Shown: piece after piece, positions 30,377-38,063 of the stretch
Numbering within the stretch: the stretch's first letter is position 1
How the letters are laid out: every line of letters begins with the position of its first letter
Assembly (NCBI GenBank): GCA_025360605.1
Contig: JANYBV010000038.1
Coordinates: forward strand, 358,144-422,143
Length of the DNA stretch: 64,000 nucleotides
DNA from: Alphaproteobacteria bacterium
GTDB taxonomy: Bacteria; Pseudomonadota; Alphaproteobacteria; Rickettsiales; SXRF01
Reading direction: 5' to 3'
The notes under the pieces: generated by a model
The model's database searches: none
The model's input: the letters and a program-made list of their open reading frames with translations, nothing else
What the model was told of the DNA's origin: nothing
Position numbers and translations under genes: made by a program

Positions 30377-31579
30377 ATGGTGGAAACGACAACAGCTATT
30401 GCCAGAGGAAGACCCAGGAAGTTTGCTGAATACGAGCAACTACACTCTTCCCTTAAGAAGGGCATGAAAAGACCCGCCTATGTAAAGAATATAGGCATTC
30501 TGCGAGGCATTACCCGCGATACCGTGTATGCAAAAATATGCTTAAAGCATGGTGGGGTTTATGATGGTAAAACCTATAAACTCGGACAATGGATAGAGAT
30601 AAATCTTGGTCGGCTTGCTTCTTTCAATTGGCAGCAATTGGAAGACAGGCGCGATGAGTTACAAGGCAAAGCAGATAGGAATGAGCCGTTAGAGGAAACG
30701 CCTATGCTAACGTTTTCTGATTATGCGGATAAATGGCTGGAACGTGCAAAAACTAGAATAGAAGGGTATAAAACTGCACAATGTCATGTAGAAAAATACC
30801 TTAAGCCTGAATTCGGTGGTAAAGCCCTCGACCACGTTAGCACCAGTGACGTAAATAGCTGGATAGCAGCAAAACTGGATGGCTATAAACCTGCATATGT
30901 CAAAAGAATTTTCAATACGCTACGTGCAATCTTAAACGATGCAATCAAAGCGGAGCTACTTACAGCTAATCCCTGTAAGAATGCGGATAAAATCAACGGT
31001 ATTGTAGGACGGGAACGCTTCTTGAATGCTGATGAATGGGTAACTCTTTATATGAAAGCACAGAGAGTTGATGAGCATTTTGCCGACTTTCTATTATGGG
31101 GCATCAATTCCGGTATGCGTAAAAGTGAAATACTTGCGCTTCTATGGACAGATATTAGAGAACTGCCCGGCGGCAAGACATTTGGCATCATACGCAAAAG
31201 CAAAAGCGGCAAGCCACGTTTTGTTACCTGTACAGCAACCATGAAGGAAATTCTGGACAGGCAACGTGAACGTAAACAAGATGAACGGGTGTTTCCAATT
31301 GCTCAAATGACATTAAGGCGGCGTTGGGATAAAACACGCGAGGAAAGCGAAATTGGCGATGTTACTATCCATGATTTGCGCCGGACTCATAGTACTCATG
31401 TAGCTGCATCTGGTGTTGATTTAAGAACATTAGCTGGAAGGCTTGGGCATTCTGACCTATCCATGCTGCACAAACACTATGCCATGCTTACATCGGAAGC
31501 AGATGATAAGGCATTAAACACAATTGAAGAGTTGTTTGGGGAAAAAGGCAATGACAGGCTTGCAGCTACCAATAACTAA
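30377..31579 (+). CDS. int: Site-specific tyrosine integrase of the island
   Basis: 400 residues from the ATG at 30377, which has AAAGGGA about 8 nt upstream; the frame is open to 30284 but that part runs through the GTGGGG motifs. An N-terminal arm domain is followed by the core-binding domain (LTFSDYADKWLERAKTRIEG) and the catalytic domain with INSGMRKSEILALLW (Arg), RKSKSGKPR (Lys), IHDLRRTHSTH (His, Arg) and LGHSDLSMLHKHY (His, Tyr). It is 250 bp from attL, the usual position. It would cut within the tRNA anticodon-stem identity block. Confidence 0.94.
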   Translation: MVETTTAIARGRPRKFAEYEQLHSSLKKGMKRPAYVKNIGILRGITRDTVYAKICLKHGGVYDGKTYKLGQWIEINLGRLASFNWQQLEDRRDELQGKADRNEPLEETPMLTFSDYADKWLERAKTRIEGYKTAQCHVEKYLKPEFGGKALDHVSTSDVNSWIAAKLDGYKPAYVKRIFNTLRAILNDAIKAELLTANPCKNADKINGIVGRERFLNADEWVTLYMKAQRVDEHFADFLLWGINSGMRKSEILALLWTDIRELPGGKTFGIIRKSKSGKPRFVTCTATMKEILDRQRERKQDERVFPIAQMTLRRRWDKTREESEIGDVTIHDLRRTHSTHVAASGVDLRTLAGRLGHSDLSMLHKHYAMLTSEADDKALNTIEELFGEKGNDRLAATNN

Positions 31580-32297
31580 CAGTCGAACTAATTACATAAG
31601 GCTCGTCGATGCGTATCAGCGTTTAGGTAAGGCAGAGTATGCGGACTGGATAGACCATGAAATTTGCCTGCAGCGCAATAACAAATGGCAGATAACAAAT
31701 CTTGCCCCCTATGTTCAATCAGCGAATAGGCAAAGCCCTGAGCCACAATTATATGCGATTAATTTAGCTACCGATACTCAATTGGCATATATTGAAGCGC
31801 CTTTTGAGAAGGTGCAGCGCCATACAAGATTGCTTGGTTTGCTGTGTAAACTTATAAATGACAGCGCAGTTAGAATTGATATTACAGATTCGGATGGGAA
31901 ATCAGCAGAGTTGCCCCCTGAAATATGGCATGATGAAACCGAAAAGGTTGAAATTTCAGTTATTGAATCGCGGATAATGATTCGCTCCACTGCAGGAACC
32001 GCATCCAATTATCGTATTTTAGTTGAGCCTGAAAGTTTAGCATTTTGGACAAACAAAAGTTCAATGCAGTTACAAGAAGCTAAGAAGAAAGAACGGCGTA
32101 TTGCAGCAGACGATAAACGAGGAAGGAAGCCAGAATATGATTGGGAATATATCAATCAGTTGGCGACAGTCATTACAGAAAAGTGTCCGGAGTTAAGCAA
32201 ATTAAAACGGGCAAAGATGTTGGAGGAAATGATGCGCTCACAAGGGCGCCCGAGGATACCCGATATAGACAGTCTCCGTAAAATATTCACTGATTAA
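31551..32297 (+). CDS. Unknown island protein with basic C-terminal segment
   Basis: 248 residues from the ATG at 31551 (AAGG just upstream), overlapping the integrase by 29 bp; the frame also opens at 31524. The first 190 residues resemble nothing I know. The C-terminal part is basic, KKERRIAADDKRGRKPEYDW, then helical with LSKLKRAKMLEEMMRSQGRPRIPDIDSLRKIF, a pattern like phage-type winged-helix or helix-turn-helix tails (cited by the RPRIPDIDSLRKIF end). Translational coupling to the integrase is likely. Possible accessory or regulatory DNA-binding role, inferred only. Confidence 0.7.
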   Translation: MTGLQLPITNSRTNYIRLVDAYQRLGKAEYADWIDHEICLQRNNKWQITNLAPYVQSANRQSPEPQLYAINLATDTQLAYIEAPFEKVQRHTRLLGLLCKLINDSAVRIDITDSDGKSAELPPEIWHDETEKVEISVIESRIMIRSTAGTASNYRILVEPESLAFWTNKSSMQLQEAKKKERRIAADDKRGRKPEYDWEYINQLATVITEKCPELSKLKRAKMLEEMMRSQGRPRIPDIDSLRKIFTD

Positions 32298-32426
32298 ATT
32301 CAATCGGATAGTATGGGTAAAATTGGGAATAATTGGTAAGAAACTTCGGTAATAATTCCAATAGCCCGAAACTAACCTTTATGAGCAGCACATGGTGTGT
32401 CTGCGATACAAACATAAAGGTTATAT

Positions 32427-32513
32427 ATGAGTATCAATCAAAACGAGTCGTTTTTAAACGACAAACATCTAGCTCTATTACTTTCACTGTCTCCATCATG
32501 GGTATTGGCCTAG
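32427..32513 (+). CDS. 28-residue ORF resembling the start of an AlpA/excisionase-type HTH
   Basis: ATG with AAAGG at a 6-nt spacing, the best ribosome site in this part of the island. The peptide contains FLNDKHLALLLSLSPSWV, close to the opening helix-turn-helix of AlpA/Xis-like regulators (LLTDKQLA..LSVSRSWV pattern), then stops after LA. The remaining wing of such proteins is missing, so it is either a truncated remnant or a leader peptide. Its end overlaps the next gene start by 16 bp, which could couple translation. Too short for certainty. Confidence 0.45.
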   Translation: MSINQNESFLNDKHLALLLSLSPSWVLA

Positions 32514-33328
32514 AAGTGATACCGACTAATCACAAGGGTGAGCCTATCAAATTCGATATTAACAATAAGCGTGTATGGCGCATCTTCAATAATGGTACGT
32601 GGGATAACGGCGGTAGGTATTGGGGCGGGTGTTGGCAGAGCAAAATCCCTTCTGATACACGCCCATTGCTGACCATTAAGCGGGAACCTGTTGTAGAGCT
32701 TGATTTTGAGGCATTTCATCCTCGTTTGTTGTACGCATTGGAAGGCTTGGACTATGTAAAGCAAATTGGGAATACAGACCCATATGAAATAGATGGATTG
32801 ACTAATAAGTCTGATAAAAAGAAGGAGCGGAATTTATTAAAGGCACTTGTGTTTGTTGGACTGAACGCTACCAGTAAGGGTAACGCCATGAAGGGCATAC
32901 GCAAGGTCATCCATGAGGATAAACAGCGTGTTGCTTATAGACGTAAGTTTCCTGAGTTACCTGCTACATGGAAGGAGCTACAGATAATATTGGATGCGTT
33001 AGAGACAGGTATTATGGATACACATAGGCTGATAAAGGCCTACCTGTACTCTGGTATAGGAATTAAGCTTCAATATCTTGAATCACAAATAGCCTCACAT
33101 GTTATTGATACCATGACGGCTAAGGGGGTACCAGTGCTGTGTATTCATGATTCGTTCATTTGTCAGGTAAAGTATCAAGACGGGTTACAAGCCTTAATGC
33201 AAGAGGGTTTTGAGTTGGTTATGTGTCAACCTGCACCTGTAATTAAAGCTAGTGACTTTAATACCGTAATACCTGTGCTGGAAAGATATACTGCGCCTGT
33301 AATGCTGAATACACAGCATCCTGTTTAA
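32498..33328 (+). CDS. Small protein with polymerase-palm-like motifs (family A / single-subunit type)
   Basis: 276 residues from ATG 32498; the frame opens at a TTG at 32333 but that extension looks noncoding. Order of motifs: GGRYWGGCWQ (39-47); VVELDFEAFHPRLLYALEG (65-83, Asp 69, like motif A of family A polymerases); RNLLKALVFVGLNATS (111-126, Arg 111 and Lys 115, like motif B); PVLCIHDSFICQ (212-223, His-Asp 217-218, like motif C, HDSF also occurring in T7-type RNA polymerase). It has no exonuclease or thumb-sized region. I know related uncharacterised proteins from proteobacterial islands. A replication or primer role is inference. Confidence 0.62.
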   Translation: MGIGLEVIPTNHKGEPIKFDINNKRVWRIFNNGTWDNGGRYWGGCWQSKIPSDTRPLLTIKREPVVELDFEAFHPRLLYALEGLDYVKQIGNTDPYEIDGLTNKSDKKKERNLLKALVFVGLNATSKGNAMKGIRKVIHEDKQRVAYRRKFPELPATWKELQIILDALETGIMDTHRLIKAYLYSGIGIKLQYLESQIASHVIDTMTAKGVPVLCIHDSFICQVKYQDGLQALMQEGFELVMCQPAPVIKASDFNTVIPVLERYTAPVMLNTQHPV

Positions 33329-33377
33329 ATTGTTGTTACTGATAACTCTACTGCTATCGGTTAGGTCATATTGGAAT

Positions 33378-33463
33378 ATGAGTAATGGGGAATATTAATC
33401 AATAATGTTTTATAATACAGTATGTATAATATTATATATAATTAATATTATTCCATTACTCAT
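33378..33463. repeat. Large inverted repeat after the palm-like gene
   Basis: Left arm 33378-33399 (ATGAGTAATGGGGAATATTA...) and right arm 33441-33463 are near-complementary, differing by two to three bases around the GGGG/GGAATA part, with about 41 bp of AT-rich DNA between. It could be a transcription terminator, a cruciform or a single-strand origin. Confidence 0.7.
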
Positions 33464-33655
33464 CCAATTAAGTACAGATAATAGAATACAGATAATAGAA
33501 TACAGGTACATAAGTAGATATAATAATCCTATACAGTAATAAGGCTTACAACTCTTTCATAGCCTTATGTAATCAGCTTCTAAAGATGATATGATAAGCT
33601 TTGAGCAAATACTGTAGCTAAACCTGTAATCAGATGTGCTTTGTCATATAGGGCA

Positions 33656-33686
33656 ATCTAAAACGCATCCAGTTTATATGATAAAC
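33656..33686 (+). repeat. Degenerate island repeat, copy 1
   Basis: ATCTAAAACGCATCCAGTTT then ATATGATAAA. Copy 2 at 33881-33911 differs at a few positions. An inverted partial copy (TGCGTTTTAGAT) is at 33777-33788. Confidence 0.65.
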
Positions 33687-33880
33687 ATTATTGAGACTTT
33701 CATATAAGCAAATGGATATTAAATAGCCTCTATATGGGTAACTTAAATAACACAATGTAGGCTATTAGTTCGTGACTGCGTTTTAGATAAGCTGTAATAG
33801 GCCTTGTAATTCATGTAGTAACTGTTTGGCTGCTACCCTAGCTAAATACTGAAATGTAAGAGTAAAGCATATCAGTGGCT

Positions 33881-33911
33881 ATCTAAAGCGCATCCAGATT
33901 ATATGCTGTAA
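33881..33911 (+). repeat. Degenerate island repeat, copy 2
   Basis: ATCTAAAGCGCATCCAGATT then ATATGCTGTAA, offset 225 bp from copy 1. A weaker third relative (CAGAGCACATCCACCATATA) lies near 34009-34028. Confidence 0.65.
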
Positions 33912-34122
33912 ATGAGAGTACTTTTAATGCTTTGCAGACAACTGCAATACCTGCACATTTTATTGCTAGTGCTTTAGGGGCTTCTTAACGAGATTTATAA
34001 TGGTATTTCAGAGCACATCCACCATATAACAGCTAACCCTAAGTCTAGGAATATTGACTCAGCTTTCATACATGACTATAGTCACTTTCGGTTGATGATA
34101 GTTATCATGACAAGTGGCACTT

Positions 34123-34599
34123 ATGAAAAAATTGAAATGGCTATTTATACTGTTGGCTACTGCTAGCTGCACAGCCAGTGGTTCTATATTCAATGAAAGT
34201 AATTTGCCAAAATCTAAAGGCGCGATAATTATTGTTTATCGGGAAGATGCAATGTTCTATGCAGCACGAAAATTCCCTATCTCAGTCAATGGGCAAGTGC
34301 GTTGTAGCTTACATAATGGCGGATTCTTTATTGTAGACGACACCAATGGTCAGGTAGCTATCACCTCATCGCTAACCGACCAAGATGGAATATCAAGTAT
34401 TTCCATTGATACTAAATCTGCAAAAACCACTTATGTCCGCATATCGCTTTATAAAGGCAGGGCATATGCTGCCGCATCTGGCGGGTTGATTGGTTTAGTT
34501 GGTGCAGCGGCATCTACGGGTGGTCCATTTATGTTTGAGCAGGTAAATCAAGACCAAGCCAAGCAGGAATTACAGACCTTAAGGCAGGATTGCCAATAA
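34123..34599 (+). CDS. DUF2846-like putative lipoprotein
   Basis: 158 residues from ATG 34123; an in-frame GTG at 34114 is less likely. MKKLKWLFILLATASCTASG is a signal peptide with a possible lipobox ending in Cys 16, though the residue three before Cys is Thr, not the preferred Leu. The domain KGAIIIVYREDAMFYAARKF, then VNGQVRCSLHNGGFFIVDD, fits DUF2846-type lipoproteins of unknown function. A Gly/Ala-rich hydrophobic stretch (ASGGLIGLVGAAAS) follows. It is cargo of the island, with no obvious role in mobility. Confidence 0.72.
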   Translation: MKKLKWLFILLATASCTASGSIFNESNLPKSKGAIIIVYREDAMFYAARKFPISVNGQVRCSLHNGGFFIVDDTNGQVAITSSLTDQDGISSISIDTKSAKTTYVRISLYKGRAYAAASGGLIGLVGAAASTGGPFMFEQVNQDQAKQELQTLRQDCQ

Positions 34600-35029
34600 T
34601 TTTCAATTGGTAAAGTTATAAACCATTAATTATGCACATTAAATCAACACCAGTTATTTATCACCATTTCTATTATGTGCCTGTACGTATACTCTCCATA
34701 GATTGTTAAGGAGTACAGGTTATATATATTCTGATGGTCGGGAAGTGCAAACTTTTTGAGAGATTTTCTATGTCGTTGGTATGTGTAACCATCAATAGGG
34801 TGGTTGCCTCCTATGGCACCCCATCTGCCAGTAATAGTAGCCTCGGATAAATCAGCTTTTATCTTTTACTGGATAACATGGCAATTCTGGATTAAACAGT
34901 GCTTCGTTGTTCTTAAACTGCGTCTTCTATAAAGCTTATTTATTAAGCTGATATGTGTAGAATATGTGGGGTACGAGCAAAAACTGCTGCTTTTATAATC
35001 CAATTATATTATTGTTATTTATACATAAA
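34600..35029. other. Right-end noncoding region of the island
   Basis: 430 bp without a gene. It ends with the right arm-type repeat (34950-34971) and AT-rich sequence including TATAAT at 34994-34999, which must now supply transcription of the regenerated tRNA. Otherwise nothing recognised. Confidence 0.6.
34950..34971 (+). repeat. Right copy of the 22-bp terminal repeat
   Basis: GATATGTGTAGAATATGTGG then GG, 19 of 22 identical to 30281-30302 in direct orientation. It lies 59 bp inside attR. Confidence 0.7.
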
Positions 35030-35106
35030 GCACCCGTAGCTCAGCTGGATAGAGCGTTGCCCTCCGAAGGCAAAGGCCGGACGTTCGAATCGTCTCGGGT
35101 GCGCCA
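35030..35106 (+). tRNA. tRNA-Arg (anticodon CCG)
   Basis: 77 nt with encoded CCA. Acceptor GCACCCG/CGGGTGC, D arm GCTC/GAGC, anticodon stem TTGCC/GGCAA with loop CTCCGAA (anticodon CCG, reads CGG), variable AGGCC, T arm GGACG-TTCGAAT-CGTCT, discriminator G. Its first 41 nt are the island attR copy, so the 5' half and everything upstream were supplied by the island. All pairs hold, apart from one G-T in the T stem. Confidence 0.96.
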
Positions 35107-35137
35107 TATGGAATGGGGTGGTGCTGTGTGGGGTTGT

Positions 35138-35707
35138 ATGTATCGTGTTGTCAAGCGTGTGGTGGATATTGCGGTTAGCCTGCTGGCGATGACCGTATTG
35201 CTGCCATTGTTGCTGCTAATTGCATTGGCAATAGTGACAGAGAGTTCTGGCTCCCCCATTTTTACGCAAATGCGCGTCGGACGTAACAACCAGCCATTTG
35301 CTATTTTTAAATTCCGTTCCATGGTGAAAAACGCTGCCTCGATCGGGGCGTGGTGCACCACTGCGAACGATTCGCGCATTACCCGCGTGGGGAAATTTCT
35401 GCGCTTTACCAGCCTCGATGAAATACCGCAGCTATGGAATGTGGTGATTGGCGATATGAGCCTTGTTGGGCCAAGGCCGGAGCTTCCGCGTCAGGAAGCG
35501 GAATACCGGCCAGAGGATTGGGCGTTGCGCCACCGCGTGCGGCCGGGAATTACCGGTCTGGCGCAGGTCAATGGCCGAAGTAAAACTACGATTGAAGAGC
35601 GGTTGCAGTATGATCTGGATTATGCGACCAACCCCACGCTGACAATGGATCTGGGCATCTTGCTCAAAACCGTGTCGGTGGTGCTGCGCCGTGCGGGGGT
35701 CAATTGA
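35138..35707 (+). CDS. Undecaprenyl-phosphate sugar-phosphate transferase (PglC/WcaJ type)
   Basis: 189 residues from ATG 35138, giving MYRVVKRVVDIAVSLLAMTV, the usual entry of this family; an ATG at 35108 is possible. One N-terminal membrane hairpin (VVDIAVSLLAMTVLLPLLLL) is followed by the catalytic SSGSPIFTQMRVGRNNQPFAIFKFRSM stretch (core PIFTQMRVGR...FKFRSM), LRFTSLDEIPQLWNV (Asp-Glu pair) and GDMSLVGPRPELP. It places the first sugar phosphate on the lipid carrier. It overlaps the next gene by 4 bp and begins the glycan locus. Confidence 0.92.
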   Translation: MYRVVKRVVDIAVSLLAMTVLLPLLLLIALAIVTESSGSPIFTQMRVGRNNQPFAIFKFRSMVKNAASIGAWCTTANDSRITRVGKFLRFTSLDEIPQLWNVVIGDMSLVGPRPELPRQEAEYRPEDWALRHRVRPGITGLAQVNGRSKTTIEERLQYDLDYATNPTLTMDLGILLKTVSVVLRRAGVN

Positions 35708-36780
35708 GTACGGACATCATTAAACGCCCACGATTGTATGCATTGGATGGATTGCGCGGACTTTGCGCTATTTCCATCATGCTCTACCATGCGTTCAGCT
35801 GGAATAACACCACACTTTTTCAGGTGGGGACGTACGGGGTGTATCTGTTTTTTATCCTGAGCGGTTTCAGCATGTGGTATGTTTACGCCCCGCGCGCACT
35901 CAGCACTGATATGGTCAAAGCATTTTTTGTGGCACGGTTCGCCCGTATTTTCCCGCTCTATTTTCTGGCGTGTATTCTGGCCACGGCTGCCCGCTGTTAT
36001 GCGCAAGGCACGCAGAGCGTGACCAGCCTTGAATTCCTCCATAAATTTCTGCTCAACGTCACGTTTTTATTCGGCGTTGATAACACCGGTAAAAACTCGA
36101 TTGTGCCTGGTGGCTGGTCGATTGGTATTGAATGGGTGTTTTATATTTTATTCCCGCTGCTGCTGTTATTTGCCCGCTCTGGGCGAGTCATGGCGGTGTT
36201 GCTGGCAGGCGGTGTGATTTTGAATTATGTCTGTGCCAATGCCGCGCTTGCCCACACCACGCTGGTGGATGGCTGGGTGGACTATACGCATTTCAGCGTA
36301 TTTTTCGTCTATTTCATCGCGGGTATTGTTACGGCCGAGCTTTACGAGCGCACGCGCACACGCTTTACGGGGAATGCATGGCCGTGGCTGGCGAGGCTTA
36401 TGCCGCTGGCGGCGATTGCGTTTGTATTTTTCTATCCGAGTGCAACGGTAGAAGACTACCTGACAGGGTATCACACCATTGCGTTATTAGTTGCTTCGAT
36501 GCTGGCGGTATTCTTTGCCAGCCTGCTTACACAGCCTTCACGTCTCGAAGTGCGGGCGTATCATTTTCTGGGGGATATTTCCTATGGGGTGTATTTGCTG
36601 AATTTTTTCGTCTACAACGCATTCGATATTGCTTTTAAACATCTCTACCCTACCCACGGCGTGCTGTCGCTGGCCGCTATTTTTTCAGTCAGCACGATTA
36701 TTCTGGCATCGGCCGTCTATCGATTCTATGAATCTCCCCTCAGAACCAAACTCAATTCATTATTCAAGTCCGGCTTATGA
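35704..36780 (+). CDS. Membrane acyltransferase (acyltransferase family 3, OafA-like)
   Basis: 358 residues starting at TTG 35704 overlapping the previous stop. LYALDGLRGLCAISIMLYHAFSW with RxxR-like context and His at the end of the first segment is typical. About ten hydrophobic segments follow, including FLSGFSMWYVY-like ILSGFSMW, and GGWSIGIEWVFYILFPLLL. It would O-acylate a sugar at the inner membrane. It overlaps the next gene by 4 bp. Confidence 0.9.
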   Translation: MSTDIIKRPRLYALDGLRGLCAISIMLYHAFSWNNTTLFQVGTYGVYLFFILSGFSMWYVYAPRALSTDMVKAFFVARFARIFPLYFLACILATAARCYAQGTQSVTSLEFLHKFLLNVTFLFGVDNTGKNSIVPGGWSIGIEWVFYILFPLLLLFARSGRVMAVLLAGGVILNYVCANAALAHTTLVDGWVDYTHFSVFFVYFIAGIVTAELYERTRTRFTGNAWPWLARLMPLAAIAFVFFYPSATVEDYLTGYHTIALLVASMLAVFFASLLTQPSRLEVRAYHFLGDISYGVYLLNFFVYNAFDIAFKHLYPTHGVLSLAAIFSVSTIILASAVYRFYESPLRTKLNSLFKSGL

Positions 36781-38057
36781 GCAAAACCGTTTTATTTGTC
36801 ACCTATGGCGGCGGGCATGCCGCTATGGCCATCCCTGTTATCAGGGAGCTGGAGAAGGTCTATGGCCTGAAAACGGTTGCGCTGGCGGCAACGCTCGGCG
36901 GGCCGTATTTTCGCCGTCAGAACATGCCGCATCTGGGCTTCAAGGATTTCGTCCTTCCCGAGGACAAGGAAGCTATTGCGTGGGGCACGAAAATGGCGGC
37001 ACGCTATCATCAGCCCGAAACCGGAATTGAAGAGGAAGAGGCCATCGCGTATATGGGATTGTCCTACTGGGATCTCGTTAAAAAGCATGGCGAGGCGGAA
37101 GCAGAGCGTCTGTGGGCAGAAAAGGGGCGCATCGCGTTCTTTCCTATCACCGTGCTGGAACGGGTGATTGACCGCATCAAACCCGACATGGTGGTGACGA
37201 CTAATTCCCCGCGTGCGGAATACGCCGCGCAGGTGGTGGCGAATCAAAGGGGCATCCCGACGATGTCGATGTATGATCTGTTTGGCCTGTATAATTTCTA
37301 CCGTATTGAAGCCGACTACCTCGCGGTTATCTCACAGCACGTGATCGACAATCTCCGCAAGGATACCGGCCTGCGCGAAGGGCAGAAATTTATCACCACC
37401 GGCAATCCTGCCTTTGATCTGGCGTTTGACTATCGCGGTCCGGTGAATAAAGAGTGGCGGCGTGCCAACCTTCCCGCCATGCCGGACGATGCCAAGGCGG
37501 TGTTGTGGCTGGATGAAAGTGCTTATTTTGAGAGGGGGACGGGTGATCTGATCGAGCGCCGTCCGGAAGACATCAACAAGGATTTAAACGATTTCGCCTA
37601 TGCCGCGCAGCAGGCGGGTGCGTGGGTGCTGATTCGTCCACACCCGTCGCAGCAACGCCCGCCCTTTGATGACTGGCTGAGCAAGACGCAGTTCAAGAAC
37701 GTGCTGTTCGCTGGTGGTTTGCCGCTGTATCCGCTGCTCAACGCCGTGGACGCGGTGCTGACCTATTCCTCCACCGTGGGCTGTGAAGCGCTGTTGGTGG
37801 GTCGTCCGGTGGTGCAGCTCACCTATTATCTGGGCATACACACGCTGTTGCTGACCGATTGGGGCGTCGCGTGGGCTGCGGACAGCCCCGAAGCATTGGC
37901 GGATATCTTTACCAAGTGTTTTTACGGCGAATACACCGATGCGATGAAAGCGAACGTGCAGGACATGTTCCCGCAGGAACGCGCTGCGCCTAAAATTGCC
38001 GCGGCGATTCATGCCATTTTGTCGGGCAAAGAACCGGACGGCGTACAGAATTGCTAA
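36777..38057 (+). CDS. GT-B-fold glycosyltransferase or UDP-sugar hydrolase-like protein
   Basis: 426 residues. VLFVTYGGGHAAMAIPVIRE at the N-terminus and a C-terminal VLIRPHPSQQ...YPLLNAVDAVLTYSSTVGCEALLVGRPVV (short core TYSSTVGCEALL) fit the UDP-GlcNAc 2-epimerase/GT-B superfamily. No signal or membrane part. Position in the locus would allow it to be the transferase adding the nonulosonate, or the UDP-sugar hydrolase step for which no PseG is seen; neither can be decided. It overlaps the acyltransferase by 4 bp. Confidence 0.7.
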   Translation: MSKTVLFVTYGGGHAAMAIPVIRELEKVYGLKTVALAATLGGPYFRRQNMPHLGFKDFVLPEDKEAIAWGTKMAARYHQPETGIEEEEAIAYMGLSYWDLVKKHGEAEAERLWAEKGRIAFFPITVLERVIDRIKPDMVVTTNSPRAEYAAQVVANQRGIPTMSMYDLFGLYNFYRIEADYLAVISQHVIDNLRKDTGLREGQKFITTGNPAFDLAFDYRGPVNKEWRRANLPAMPDDAKAVLWLDESAYFERGTGDLIERRPEDINKDLNDFAYAAQQAGAWVLIRPHPSQQRPPFDDWLSKTQFKNVLFAGGLPLYPLLNAVDAVLTYSSTVGCEALLVGRPVVQLTYYLGIHTLLLTDWGVAWAADSPEALADIFTKCFYGEYTDAMKANVQDMFPQERAAPKIAAAIHAILSGKEPDGVQNC

Positions 38058-38063
38058 GTTAGA

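Larger units (their letters stand above)
33329..34122. other. AT-rich noncoding region of the island
   Basis: About 0.8 kb with no credible open frame on either strand. It starts with a large inverted repeat (33378-33463) and then contains three or four degenerate copies of an ATCTAAARCGCATCCAG-type element. The layout would suit an origin of replication, a small RNA or a decayed gene. No promoter could be assigned with confidence. Confidence 0.6.
30126..35070. mobile_element. Integrative element in tRNA-Arg(CCG), about 4.9 kb
   Basis: A 41-bp perfect direct repeat bounds it: 30126-30166 and 35030-35070, the 5' half of a tRNA-Arg gene up to the 3' side of the anticodon stem. The left copy is an orphan fragment; the right copy continues into the native 3' half, so the gene is regenerated. 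Between them are an integrase, four other small genes (one doubtful) and about 0.8 kb of AT-rich noncoding DNA, all visibly AT-richer than the flanks. No capsid, relaxase or conjugation gene is seen, so it would need help to move between cells. Confidence 0.9.

Noticed and set aside
32333..32497. TTG-initiated N-terminal extension of the palm-like protein
   Set aside because: No ribosome site, composition unlike the following domain, and it overlaps the better-supported 28-codon frame.
33329..34122. Possible CRISPR array because of spaced repeats
   Set aside because: Copies are few, diverged, irregularly spaced and partly inverted, with no cas gene nearby.
34964..35137. Long open frame running through the tRNA into the sugar transferase, starting at 34964
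   Set aside because: It crosses the tRNA-Arg gene and island end; the sugar transferase family starts at 35138 (or at most 35108), so the upstream part is not coding.
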